This document shows positions 32,256 through 43,962 of a stretch of 60,000 bases of DNA, piece by piece. The notes below the pieces were generated by a model, which worked only from the letters and a program-made list of their open reading frames with translations, ran no database searches and was not told the origin of the DNA. This DNA comes from Tubulanus polymorphus (Eukaryota; Nemertea; Palaeonemertea; Tubulaniformes; Tubulanidae): contig NC_134026.1 of NCBI RefSeq assembly GCF_964204645.1, forward strand, positions 16,202,650 through 16,262,649, read 5' to 3'. Position 1 is the first letter of the stretch. Each line of letters starts with the position of its first letter. Made by a program: the position numbers and the translations under genes.

Positions 32256-33392
32256 GGGCTACTGAGCCCACAAAGGAGGATTATGAATTAATATATTAGC
32301 AGAGATATAAATGGCGTTGAAAAATTTCAAACGTTTACTGTTCTCCAATGACTTAATTGATTCCAAAGTTTAGGATCCTTCCATAATGAAGATTTTCTTT
32401 TGTTAGCGTTATAATGAATCAAATAGAGATTAGTCCTCGACCCGGTGGGGGCTCCTACCTAATTCAACTTATTTCTTCATTTCTTAATTGAGCCTAATAC
32501 TTTTCAAATAACATGAAAGCCCATATCTTAAAACACTAGAGTGTAAGACTTTGATACACAACGTAACACAAATAATTATAATCCAAGATCAAACACGAGA
32601 GACAGCAATCGGTATGACTATATAGAGCGTTGTCTATCCTTCGAGTCGGTTAGTAGATTTGACCGTGATATAATAAATGTTAGTATCTTTTATACATAAT
32701 GGTTGCTATGTACAATAAACAAAACATAAATATAATTAAAAACCATGAGCACTAATTAGGCTTTGTCTGGGCGGAACCCGTTAATCCGTGTTCCGCTCAG
32801 GCCTAACAAGAAATAGTGAAAAAAAATTAAAAACTAACTTTGTTGTTGCCATAGCAATCGCTTTCGTCAATTTTTAGCAGGAATTTTAAAACACGATTTC
32901 TCATAATCGCTTCATGATGATTAGAAGGACTTAACTCCATAATATTTAGAATAATTATGTACGGGTTTTGTACGTACCTCGGTTGAGGAGTTATCTCAAT
33001 ATTTAGATATTTTATCCTGGGTTTTAAAAATTGTTCACATTTTTGAAAATTTTTAAGTGGCTTGAAGCAGCATTATTACGTCACCTTCCAATCAAATTGG
33101 ATATTGGAGGCATGTTCCCTCAAATTACATTCCTGCTACATGCTTACCAAGTCTCAGGCAAATAGGATGAATACTTTTTTAGTCATCGTGTTTTGAAACT
33201 CACACCTACGTCCCAATATGGATTCAGAGAAAAAGTGATATCTGTGGGTGACCTACATATGAGACTGGCGGTGGAACACGACCCAAAAAATCCTTGAAAT
33301 GAACTTACAGTGTTCTAGTTTGCCACAGTGTGGCAGCACCTCCTAGTCAACATTTTAGAGTGAGAATAAAGTGGGCGCTCCGTTCAAGAAGC
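32256..33392. other. Spacer; one strong hairpin
   Basis: No gene. Around 32760-32812, TGGGCGGAAC pairs with GTTCCGCTCA across a short TTAAT loop, and TTAGGC with GCCTAA further out. This may be the end of an unidentified element. Confidence 0.45.
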
Positions 33393-34335
33393 GATGGGGG
33401 GCGTCGTCTCTACGAGCGAATGTGATTGGCTGTTTTTGGGATATACGGGGAATTCCGGTGCTACTAAAATAATTATACGGACGCTATTAATGGCGAACGT
33501 TTCATTTGACTAGGTGCCGTATATGTACGAATTTTAAATGCTCATTGCTGGTGAGAATATTATTATTTCACATATCGCCATAGGTATTGTTTCATTTTGA
33601 TACCCGGTGATTGTGTTGATTGAGATTGAGGTGAAGCGTTCGTTCACTACACAAGGGCTCCACGTGCGCGGGAGTGCTAAACATTAGACTGTTGCTCACA
33701 CAAACACACGCTCGAATACAGACTACTATATGGTGATGCTGTAACGCTGCTTGGCGCGTGCACGTTTGGTACGATAACAGGCTGAATAATCGTCGTAGCA
33801 GAAGATGAGCGCTGTGTTTTCTGTTTGATAGAATTTATAATAAATTGTAATTTCTTGTGACCTGGAAATACTAAGCAGCAAACTATAGGTATAGGTCGAG
33901 GTCTGAATATTGTAGTGATACATTCCAGGATTTAAAACGATCTAATACTACGCCCCGGTGTTTTAGCTTCCGCGGCCATACATTCGAAGAGGTTTCGTTG
34001 CCAAGTCTCAATATTCAGCCACCCTCTGATATGTGACATTATATGAATTTTATTTGAATATGTTTTCATATTGTGAAAAATATTTTTTTGAAAATATAAA
34101 ATAGTTTCCAATGCCGCGCCTACCTGTACCCTACGAAATTTTGGACGTAGACCATAAAAAAATGTTATCTTTGGTCTTATTTGACTACAAAATGATTATT
34201 TAAGAAAGATGAAATACAATATAAACTTCTAGAACTTTGAAGTCACGAATTAAAAGATTTTTCAAGCAATGCCCTTACTCCAAACAACCTCTAGCTTTCA
34301 AGGTAAACCACACTTTGCCCATGGGCAATTTATTT
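33393..34335. repeat. Dispersed repeat B, copy C
   Basis: Matches copy A from ATGGGGGGCGTCGTCTCTAC to the terminal palindrome TTGCCCATGGGCAA (34317-34330). It starts about 450 bp further in than copy A. Confidence 0.65.
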
Positions 34336-34339
34336 AAGA

Positions 34340-34854
34340 TCCCAGTGGATTTAAATAATGGGCATGTGTGTTCTAGAAAGTAACTTCTGGTGATCAATTC
34401 TGACACTTTTTTGAAGTTTGAATAATTTTCCTTGAGCAGAATCTAGGTCGGTGCCTCTAGCAATATTGCAATAAAATCGGTGAAGGTAGATAAGGCTGTC
34501 TTGGTACATTACCAGGTAAAAATCTAGATGATTTGGGTGTGATACCAATATTTTTGGTTACCGTTGTGGAGATGATACTTATATGTTTTCTCCAGTTTAG
34601 TCCGTCAGTTCGAACGCATAAGAATTTTGTATCAGAAACCCTAGATAGGGGTTTTCCATCTATAAACAAGTTCATTGGAATATTGCCAGACCTATCAAAA
34701 TCAAAATCATGTATTAGATTAAATGTAGTATAGATTTAACGATAATTTGTTTGCTTTAAACCAATTTATAAGTTAAGCTTATTATGTGTTAATAATGAGT
34801 TCAAGATGGTTCGGATTGGTTTGGCTTCTGAAACTATCGGAGACATCAGCAAAC
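34340..34854 (-). pseudogene. LINE RT C-terminal piece, left of the nested AT-rich element
   Basis: The minus strand encodes FADVSDSF (catalytic FADD box, decayed) next to the insertion, then FIDGKPLSRVSDTKFLCVRTD and LNWRKHISIISTTVTKNIG. These are the RT palm end and thumb of the same LINE whose N-terminal half lies at 36885-37560. The copy is dead. Confidence 0.78.
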
Positions 34855-35551
34855 AAGGTCGAAAGGTCGAAAAATAAATTCTCGCACACTCGAATTTATT
34901 TTTCGACCCTTCAACCTTTAACCTGAACCCCCATTATCCCTTTTACTCTTATGATATTCATATATATGAACATTATTTAAATGAATTTCATATATTTCAA
35001 AATAAATTTCATGTTTTAAAAGTGAGAGTGAAATGTTAGCTTAATAATCTAGAAAATAAGATCAAATATAGATTTCAGTAAAATAAAAAATCAATTTTTA
35101 AACATAAAAAGTGTGAGTAATTAACGAGTGAAATAATTTATCTCTATTTTATATCTAAAACAGTGAATATTTATATTTATATGCGTTAAATTCTTATTTT
35201 CAATATAAAAATAACGAGTAATTAACGAGTTGAAGAAAATATCAATTTTAATAAAAAAATGGCTAATAAATGAACAGATACTACAGTTCAAAGATATCGA
35301 TTTAAATGAATTAGAAAAATATTTTACGATTAGAAATTTCATTCCTATTAAAGATTTGATCAAAACTGGACGTTTCCGTTTTCAAGTGAAAAATATTTCT
35401 GAATTAATATTTAAAAATCATTATCTAATAATAGAGTTACCGAATGATAAAGATAAAATCTTATTCAATACAATAATTCCAAAATTCACAACATTTGAAG
35501 AAATAGATCAACATTTAATAATTACAGATGAAATGCAATCACTTTTAAATT
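34855..35551 (+). repeat. Left inverted arm of the AT-rich element
   Basis: Starts AAGGTCGAAAGGTCGAAAAA. The hairpin AAATAAATT..AATTTATTT encloses a CTCGCACACTCG loop. GAGTAATTAACGAG occurs twice (near 35114 and 35216), upstream of the ORF, and may be a regulatory repeat. Similar to 36172-36858 in reverse complement, with scattered substitutions and small indels. Confidence 0.85.
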
Positions 35552-35562
35552 TGAAATGTTGA
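35230..35562 (+). CDS. Unrecognised ORF, left-arm copy (about 110 codons)
   Basis: Contains LQFKDIDLNELEKYFTIRNF and KTGRFRFQVKNISELIFKN, with a hydrophobic middle and acidic stretches. It begins at TTG in the track sense; the mirrored copy starts at an ATG about 40 bases further in. About six residues differ from the mirrored copy over the shared region, mostly conservative (N/D, S/T, Y/C, D/N), and neither copy has a stop there. It ends just past the arm boundary, so its C-terminus is cut short. Function unknown. Confidence 0.5.
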   Translation: MKKISILIKKWLINEQILQFKDIDLNELEKYFTIRNFIPIKDLIKTGRFRFQVKNISELIFKNHYLIIELPNDKDKILFNTIIPKFTTFEEIDQHLIITDEMQSLLNLKC

Positions 35563-35694
35563 TTTCTCTAAATAAGATGTAATAAATTTATTATATTTTC
35601 ACTCATTTAATTATTTGATTAATTCACTAATCTCATTCAATATTAACTTTTTTATTTCGATGATTGTTTCCATTTAACTTTTTTAACTTTTTAC

Positions 35695-35829
35695 TCAATT
35701 TAATGTTTCATTCATTAGATCCTTACTGATATTTTCATAGTAAAAGTAAAGTGCAGCTAATATTAATCCTCCAGCAACTAAATAATGCTTCAAATCACTT
35801 TTTCCAATTGGAATGCTGAAACCATCCAT
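35695..35829 (-). CDS. 44-codon single-pass membrane-like ORF
   Basis: Runs from ATG at 35829 to TGA at 35695. It begins MDGFSIPIGKSDLK, followed by a hydrophobic segment (HYLVAGGLILAALYFYYEN) long enough to span a membrane, then a short polar tail. It follows the larger minus-strand ORF in the same direction with about 50 bases between. Short, so it could be chance; the clean hydrophobic block argues for a real small membrane protein. Small proteins of this type are common in virus-like elements (inference). Confidence 0.4.
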   Translation of the reverse strand: MDGFSIPIGKSDLKHYLVAGGLILAALYFYYENISKDLMNETLN

Positions 35830-35879
35830 TTATTTAAGAGAAAAATTAAAAGTAATTTGATTTATCTTATTTCGAATAT

Positions 35880-36455
35880 TTAGAGTTGAATTATTATTTT
35901 TGAGTTATGATATTTTGATTTAAGATGGTGTGATTTATTGCTTCGAGTATAATATTTTCCCCAATTAAATAACGCTTTTTCATTAGGTTCATATTTAGGT
36001 GTTTCGATTTCATTATCTTAGTTACATTGAACTGCAACATCTTTGAATGATTTTTCATTTGGAATGTCTGGGGTAAATCTTTTTTCTTCTACTCTGAAAA
36101 ACATTACATAGCATTCTCTGAAAGGGCAGTAACGTAAGTGTAAAAATAATGTTTTATGTGAATTTTCATTATTCAAAAGTGATTGCATTTCATCTGTAAT
36201 TATTAAATGTTGATCTATTTCTTCAAATATTGTGAATTTTGGAATTATTGTATTGAATAAGATTTTATTTTTATCATTCGATAACTCTATTATTAGACAA
36301 TGATTTTTAAATATTAATTCAGTAATATTTTTCACTTGAAAACGGAAACGCCCAGTTTTAATCAAATCTTTAATAGGAATGAAATTTCTAATTGTAAAAT
36401 ATTTTTCTAATTCATCTAAATCGATATCTTTGAACTGTAGTATCTGTTCATTCAT
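35880..36455 (-). pseudogene. Unrecognised ORF, right-arm copy, with one in-frame stop
   Basis: ATG at 36455 (MNEQILQFKDIDLDELEKY). The first ~100 codons lie in the inverted arm and match the left-arm ORF; the rest is unique centre sequence (HLRYCPFRECYVMFFRVEE). The frame stops at TAA 36018-36020 after 145 codons but stays open for 45 more codons with protein-like content (YEPNEKALFNWGKYYT) to TAA at 35880-35882. The stop may be a recent mutation in a ~190-residue protein. No motif lets me assign a function. Confidence 0.5.
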
Positions 36456-36884
36456 ATATTAGCCATTTCTATATCAAAATTGATATTTTCTTCAACTCGT
36501 TAATTACTCGTTATTTTTATATTGAAAATAAGAATTTAACGCATATAAATATAAATATTCACTGTTTAAATATGAATTATTTCAATCGTTAATTACTCAC
36601 CCTTTTTATATTTAAAAATTGATTTTTTATTACTGAAATCTATATTTGATCTTATTTTCTAGATTATTATGCTAACATTTCACTCTCATCTTTAAAACAT
36701 GAAATTTATTTTTAAATATAGGAAATTCATTTAAATAATGTTCATATATATGAATATTATAAGAGTAATATGGATAATGGGGGTTCAGGTCAAAGGGTGG
36801 AGGGTCGAAAAATAAATTCGAGTGTGCGAGAATTTATTTTTCGACCTTTCGACCTTTGGCCTGAACCCCCATTATCCCTATTAC
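36172..36884 (-). repeat. Right inverted arm with terminal palindrome
   Basis: Mirror of the left arm. The outermost part, 36773-36879, is a near-perfect palindrome: GGATAATGGGGGTTCAGG at one end mirrors CCTGAACCCCCATTATCC at the other, and GGTCGAAAAATAAATTC mirrors GAATTTATTTTTCGACC around a loop of about 10 bases (GAGTGTGCGA). Confidence 0.85.
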
Positions 36885-37560
36885 TTATGTTTATCAATAA
36901 ACGACTGCCTGGTTTCTCTTCAACAAGTAACTTTGAAACCATAAAAGAGATAAGCCTCTGATACCGTAGTGATCAAATTTGTTGAGTGATAAACAGTGGA
37001 ACCTCGTTATAACGAACTCGGATACAACAATTCATCGGATATAACAAATAAAGAATTTCGTCCCGAGAACGAAAATTTAATTAATTTCATATTGGATATA
37101 ACGAACTATCGGTTATAACGAACATATTTTCTGGTCCCGTGAAGTTCGTTGTAACGAGGTTCCACTTTGTATAATATCAAAGGCTTTTGACAAGATTAGA
37201 AATATTCCAAATTTAGTCTCACCTTTATCCATACTTTCAGTAATTTTGTCAGAAATGGCTGCAACTGCTAGAAACGTAGAATAGTGTTTTCTGAAACCAA
37301 ACTGATATTCTCTAAGAATTTTATATGTGTCTAGGAAACTAGTGAAACGGATATTTTTCTTCTGGAAATTTGCTAAAGCACTGAAGTAATGAAACAGGCT
37401 TGTAATTGCTAAAAATATCGTCATCTCCCGATTTGTACCATGGCTTTACCCTGGCAATTCTTAAAGCGTTAGGGGCAACACCCGTGGCCATACTGCGATT
37501 AAATACATGAGTTTGATGAAACGTTGGCTTCTATCATAATGACTACAACTATCTTCAAGT
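36885..37560 (-). pseudogene. LINE RT N-terminal half, right of the nested element
   Basis: The minus strand gives VKPWYKSGDDDIFSNYKPVS, then YQFGFRKHYSTFLAVAAISD and GIFLILSKAFDII; after a 173-bp MITE it continues as LLNKFDHYGIRGLSLLWFQS and YLLKRNQAVV. The SGVPQGS..GPLLF box that should follow is missing at the junction with the AT-rich element; the FADD box resumes on its far side. It belongs to a CR1/jockey-type LINE by motif style (inference). Confidence 0.82.
36994..37166. mobile_element. Tigger/pogo-like MITE, copy 1 (in LINE)
   Basis: Starts CAGTGGAACCTCGTTATAAC and ends GTTGTAACGAGGTTCCACT. The inside has further ATAACGAA blocks. It interrupts the LINE reading frame. CAGTGGAACCTCGTTATAA-type termini are typical of pogo/Tigger-related DNA elements (established knowledge, applied by eye). 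Confidence 0.75.
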
Positions 37561-40500
37561 GTGAAATTTTTGACAATATTTTGGATTTCAAAAACTGTTA
37601 GAAGGCAAAATCATCTGTTTCTGAGCAGTTGTACGTTTTAAGTGATATCTTTTAGAATGTATCATAAACGTGTTTAGTTTATTGAAGATAAAATCAGTTT
37701 CTAAAATTGTGCGAGTCAGTCAGAGCATGGCCGTATTTGTCCATGGTCTGAGTTAGATTTTCGACTTCCAAGTATATATGGAACCTCGCTGACTTGGACT
37801 TTCCATACCCGATATTGAGAACGCCAGGATTTTGTTTACTTTGAATTGTCTATAGTTGAAACAAACACGGTTTCATCAGGTTTTTGATCGACTTGTCTAA
37901 TCTTTCGATGACCCACGGTCACAGGTCACTAACTGAATAAGAGACATTATATTAGGCTAAGCAAATTTGATACTTACTTAGTTCTCCTTTCTACTGAGTT
38001 TGAAAGTTGGCCCGCCTGTCTACCCTGTACATAACGTTTTTCAAAAATCATATCATCAAGCTAACAAGTACAGATTAGGTAGCTATAGAAATGAACTGAT
38101 TACAAATTTCATTGCGATTTGATTTACAAAATGACGCAGCCGATTAGGAGACACAATTAGGAATGATTTTTAGCCTTATTCGCGCTCAAAATCGAGCTAA
38201 ACTGAAGAGCAAAAATCCACATTATTATACAAGCACAGCGCCTTTCTCATGGAACGTCTTACGACTACAATTAATCGATCGTTTCCTAATGCAAGTCCAT
38301 TCCCTCAAGAGCAGTCAAAACCGTTGCTAAACACCTGTGTTTCTTGGTAATTCTGCCGCAACATCGTTGGTTACATTGTCCAGGGAAGTAAGAGCAAGAG
38401 AACGTTCTTGCGTAGTAAAGAAAGATCCATTGTCACTTCGACCAGTCGCTCTTAAGCGTAAATGTACATTCATCTTGAGCACATTTAAAAAAAACTCATT
38501 TATTAAAAATTTGCCGTTAGGCTTACAGATATACGGAATCCGATGACACTTGAAATTGCAACGGCGGCGAATGAACATCTATGGTTTAATTACTAGATAA
38601 CAAGCTACACTGGGATGTACGCAACATTGGAGAATAGTTTTTTTAAGCTCGAGGGAAATGATCTCTTCAGAGCAGCCTCTTATGTAAAATATGGATTCTT
38701 CGATTTTCTTTTACGCTCGAATTAGTCAGTTCACGTCGCTGCGATATTATTATATCCCTTGCGTGTTGCGAAGGCTTGAATTGGAATCTGATTGCTGGGA
38801 CGATATTGGACGTGCAACACCGATAATACATGCACACGTCAATGGCAAAATAGTCCTTGGCAATTCGATTGTCGCGAGTAAATGCCAATTACTGACCTAA
38901 TGTCCTCGTTTCGGCTGATTTAACTTACGTTCGGGTTTTCGAAGCGAAAGAACATCTTATTGCGCGAAAATTCAATTTCATAGTCGAAAATAGTCACTTA
39001 TTGTATACGAAACAGACGTGAAATCGATGGTAGATTAGCATTCATTGAACTGCCGTTAACCTGTCATTTGACATTCCTCATTTTGTTGGTGTATAAAACC
39101 AAATAGTAACGGTATAACAGGAATACTCTATACAGCCAACCGGTTTGTTCCATCGCGTGTATTCTCGAGTTAGGGTTGATTAAACTTTTGAGCGTGTTCG
39201 TTATCAGTTTGATCATAGTGATGGAGTTGCCTCTAATCCCCGAAACACATAAAATACCTTCAGTAATCACATTACGTGAGTTGTTCAAGACATTCATCAA
39301 CTGCATGTTTGAGAAACGCTTAATTTCCAAATATTTTCTTACATCCATTATTCACTGTTAGATTTGAACTCATTGGAACGGGGTACCGGTACGGAAAACA
39401 TATCATCCTGAATCAATACAGTTCTACTTAAAATTTTGCAATACCACATTCATAGTTTGATGTGTATTGACTTAATTGTTTCTTCAGTACTGTCACGTGA
39501 GTTATGGAGAGATATACCGGTAACTTCATATCGTCAATTTGATCTCTGATACAACATTATACTCCATGATAATACCATGTTATTTTTTGATTAGCCCAAT
39601 CGATTCAATGTAATTAATCAATGGATATCATTCTTTCAGATGTTCAAATATGGTTTAACTCCATGTCCATGGTCATTGCATAAGACCTTGTTAAGCCCCG
39701 CGCGGTAGATATTTTTTGTACATGCTCAATCTACTAAAGAAAGCTTGATATTTTACCTTAGAATCAATCATTAACCTTTCTTGAGTGTGCTGGAATACGT
39801 GTTAATAATCTAATAAGTATGACCTACACTTCATTTTCCGCGTGCATTGATTTTGATTTTAACGTCCGTGAAAAGCAAATGTTTTTTACAGAAATGATGT
39901 TAGTATGCTCGCTACAGTAACCATAAGATGTTAAGTGTAATAGAGATTGATAAAAGTAAATGGTATTTACTGGAAATCCTCAATAGTCAAATTTGCTGTA
40001 CGCGAACAGAGATAACGATGCCCATAGTGTAATATCATCTTAGATGAATAGCTAATTTTCGAGTACTCTGGATCACTTTTTTAGTCAAAGTTTCTTCTAG
40101 TAAACTTATAAGAATTTAGTAGGCATATGTTGGTCTTAACCCTCATTTGATTACCACTTCATTACTATACATTTTGGAAATATATATATATAATTTAGAT
40201 CAGAATTTCTTCTGTTAGATAATTAATCTTGTGAATATTACTTTTGTCTTGGATAGAAAGTAGTTATTTGCGGTTGTAATTGCTATTGATCTGAAGCGCG
40301 CCAACACGAGGGAACGTGAAGGAAGACGCTTCTTCTCGTGCATTCACTGTGTAAGCTGCAAGCTCGTGCTATAATTCCTCTAGCATCGGTGGCGATGGAA
40401 TACTCGGTTTAACTGAACTTGACATTTCAAAAATCTATAATCTTTTGGATTAATGTATGTTTTACAAGATGACCAGGTAAGATTATTTTTATTCAACTTC

Positions 40501-41190
40501 CATAAAAGTGGACCTTGCGATCAACGTAGATTACGGCGCCGGTTAACACAGTTTGGTTTTTCATGATCTTTTGTTTATACGTGTTTCTACGTCTGCAGCC
40601 AAAAAAATGATCTGATCGTAATTTCGATGGCGGCCGGATTGATGTTACCAAGATCAGCCGTTTCTACACATGTTTTAGGTTGTGAAGGGACATTTTTAGA
40701 CGGTTTAATCAATTGTCTTTAGGTTGATATTTCCCCTTTTGGTCTATAATCCCAAGAAAACAATGGATGAAAAATGGACTTGTGGCCTTTTGTGTCCTAC
40801 ACAGGGTCTGGATTTATAAGCCTGTAGCTACTTTATCTTTTGTCACACATATGACATCTAAATTAAAGGTACGTAGCTACACTTTGGGAAGACGTATTTT
40901 AGATATCGGACCGTGCTTTCGGTCCGCCATTTTTACGCATCTTCGGCTATCTAAGTCTCACCAAGACTTGTCCATAGACAATAAATGATGTTAAAGGAAA
41001 GTACCGACTAATGTTTACTTACAGTTCAATATTTCAACGGCACTGTCTTAGGACATCTCCTAAGGTAGAATTGGGACTATCCAGTGTTTTGTTCTCCCTA
41101 CTTGGAGGGATTGATTAGACAGTTTTAGACCACCTTTTTGACATCTTATTAAACGTAACCGTATAAAGTGAAGCAATTATTAGGCCTACT
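37561..41190. other. Long stretch without recognisable gene
   Basis: About 3.6 kb. Overlapping ORFs of about 60-90 codons at 38327-39361 on both strands show no recognisable family. TAGATAACAAGCTACAC at 38592 recurs at 44885, so part of it may be an unidentified repeat. No tRNA, no splice-supported exon set and no element termini recognised. Confidence 0.4.
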
Positions 41191-41358
41191 CAGTGCAACC
41201 TCGTTATAACGAACGCGGATGCAACGATTCATCGGATATCACAAATATAGATTTTAAGTAAGACACTTAAATTATGTTCATACTGTAAATAACGAACTGT
41301 CGGTTATAAAGAACATATTTTCTGGTCCCGAGAAGTTCGTTGTAACGAGGTTCCACTG
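41191..41358. mobile_element. Tigger/pogo-like MITE, copy 2
   Basis: CAGTGCAACCTCGTTATAAC to AACGAGGTTCCACTG, followed by TA. It shares CATCGGATAT and ATATTTTCTGGTCCCG with copy 1. 168 bp. Confidence 0.78.
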
Positions 41359-41389
41359 TATTGAGCTTCATTATAAGCTAGCCGATGAA

Positions 41390-41920
41390 GAAGAGATCGA
41401 TGCGCAGAACGTCACTGCTCCATGTTTTCAATTGTTCGCGAAATATTGTTGACAAAGATATAGCTGAGAGATTGTCATCACCAAATGAAGGAGTGATTTC
41501 TCATTTTACGCCCACTATGAACTACCAGTTCAACAAACCATGATTAAACCATTGAAACTCTCTGAACAGTGCTTTGTCCTATCTACGTATTGCTACATAA
41601 GCGCACGCTTACATTTTTTCCAGGGCGTCAAATAATTTTTTCATGATTAATTTTCTTTTTTTATCCATTTGGTACCTATGCATATTTTATAACCGCAGTC
41701 TATTGCATTTTTGTAGATGATGACATGCTTTACGATTTTACAGTCTTAATTCATTCAGTCGCATCATTAGGTTCTGTATCTCACCATGGGCGTTTACTAT
41801 TGAAAGTGCATGTATTTTCGTTTGTACCGGAACCATGAATATTTTGTAAACATAGTCAATTGGTAAACCTGTAGCCCATGACATAATATGTGATTCGTGT
41901 AATTTCAATGAACAATTGAT
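41390..41920 (+). repeat. Decayed fragments of repeat D and of the family 1 core
   Basis: 41390-41660 has GCAGAACGTCAC, AATATTGTTGACAAAGATAT and GGCGTCAAATAATTTTTT, matching repeat D. 41668-41910 has two family-1-like core units marked by TATGCATATTTTATAACC and ATGAATATTTTGTAAAC. Both are strongly diverged. Confidence 0.5.
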
Positions 41921-42309
41921 AATGCATTATCTTTATTTGGAGGATTTTCCAGAATGTAGATAGCCAACAAAATCATATTTTTCTGGAATTGGGCTCGTAT
42001 ATTCGGCATATCTTTTGAATTCATTCATTCAGCATTGAATTCACTCTATAAAATTCACTTAGTTCGCGTTTTAGAAAACAAGGGATAATACGTAGCTGCT
42101 CCCTAACGACATATCTACCAAAATAGATGTATTTCGACTATAAGAGTTAACTCGTTGAAAATTAGATAATTTTTGATTCTTGGCTTTGAAGTAATTAAAT
42201 CATTGGACCTAGGTGTCCAGGAAAGGACTTGGCACAGTGAATTATATTCGTCGATAGTACATAAAGGGACGAATGAAAATGATTAAGCAATGTTTTTAAG
42301 GTCTCATCA

Positions 42310-42329
42310 GTTACCGTGGCAACGGTAAC
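42310..42329. other. Hairpin beside the TA array
   Basis: GTTACCGT pairs with ACGGTAAC across GGCA, 12 bases before the (TA)n tract. Confidence 0.7.
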
Positions 42330-42338
42330 CGATAAGAC

Positions 42339-42965
<627 letters not shown>

Positions 42966-43962
42966 TTTTTTAGCTCCGCTGTGACCGAAGGTCAGCGGAG
43001 CTAATGGGTTAGGGGGTGAGCTGTCGTCGTCCGTCAACTTTTCCTTCAAATCGCTAGTAGTCCTACAGTTTTAATCGGATCAATTCCAAATTTGGTATGA
43101 ATGTTCTATGGACCTAGGCCTACAAAGTTACAGAGCGATTTTTTGGATTTGTTCCCCAGGGGCGCCCCCTGGGGGTGGAGTTTCTATTTCTTCAAATTGC
43201 TACTCGTCCTACAGTTTTAATCGGATCAATTCAAAATTTGGTATGAATGTTCTATGGAGCAAGGCCTACAAAGTTAGAGAGCGATTTTTTTGATTTGTCC
43301 CCCAGGGGCGCCCCCTAGGGGTGGAGTTTCTATTTCTTCAAATCGCTACTAGTCGTACAGTTTTAATCGGATCAATTCCAAATTTAGTATGAATGTTCTA
43401 TGGACCTAGGCCTATAAAGTTACAGAGCCATTGTTTTGAATTCGTTCCCCAGGGGGCGCCCCTGGGGGTGGAGTTAATATTCTAATTGCTACTAGTCCTA
43501 CAGTTTTAATCAGATCAATTCCAAATTTGGTGTGAATGTTCTATGGACCTAGGCCTATAAAGTTACAGAGCGATTTTTTTAGATTTGTCCTCCAGGGGCG
43601 CACCCTGGGGGTGAAGTTTCTATTTCTTCAAATCGCTACTAGTCCTGCAGTTTAAATCAGATCAATACCAAATTTGGTATGAATGTTCTATGGACCACGG
43701 ACTATGAAGTAACAGAGCCATTTTTTATTTATCCACCAGGCGGCGCCCCTGGGGGTGGAGTTTCTATTTCTTCATATTGCTATTAGTCCTACAGTTTTAA
43801 TCAGATCAAGTCGAAATTTGGTATGAATGTTCTATGGACCAATACCTACAAAGTACAGAGCCCTTTTTGGATTTGGCCAAAAGGGGACACCCCTAGGTAT
43901 GGAACTTCCATTTCTTCAAATCACACAGTGGAGCTATATAAGCCGATAGGCTCCTTGACTAT
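42966..43962 (+). mobile_element. Family 3 tandem-core element
   Basis: The head TTTTTTAGCTCCGCTG forms a strong hairpin with CAGCGGAGCT (GACC-GAA-GGTC at the tip), followed by GTCGTCGTCCGTC. Six core units of about 147 bp begin near 43049, 43197, 43344, 43488, 43633 and 43780; each has CCTACAGTTTTAATC and a GGGGCGCC(C/A)C box. The tail CACAGTGGAGCT mirrors the head, then the hairpin AGCC-GATA-GGCT and CCTTGACTATATAG. No ORF. Confidence 0.78.

Larger units (their letters stand above)
34855..36884. mobile_element. AT-rich long-inverted-repeat element of unknown class
   Basis: About 2.03 kb, visibly more AT-rich than its surroundings. Inverted arms of about 690 bp (34855-35551 and 36172-36858) flank a 620-bp centre. 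The right end extends 26 bp further and is a palindrome; the left end lacks this outer part. Each arm carries an inward-facing copy of the same ORF, and the centre has a small membrane-protein-like ORF on the minus strand. It is inserted in a LINE RT gene. No transposase, polymerase or capsid gene is visible, so the class is unassigned; a non-autonomous long-TIR transposon or a virus-like element remnant are both possible. Confidence 0.75.

Noticed and set aside
38327-39361. Cluster of medium ORFs on both strands
   Set aside because: Overlapping frames on opposite strands, none with recognisable domains or splice context; not enough to call a gene.
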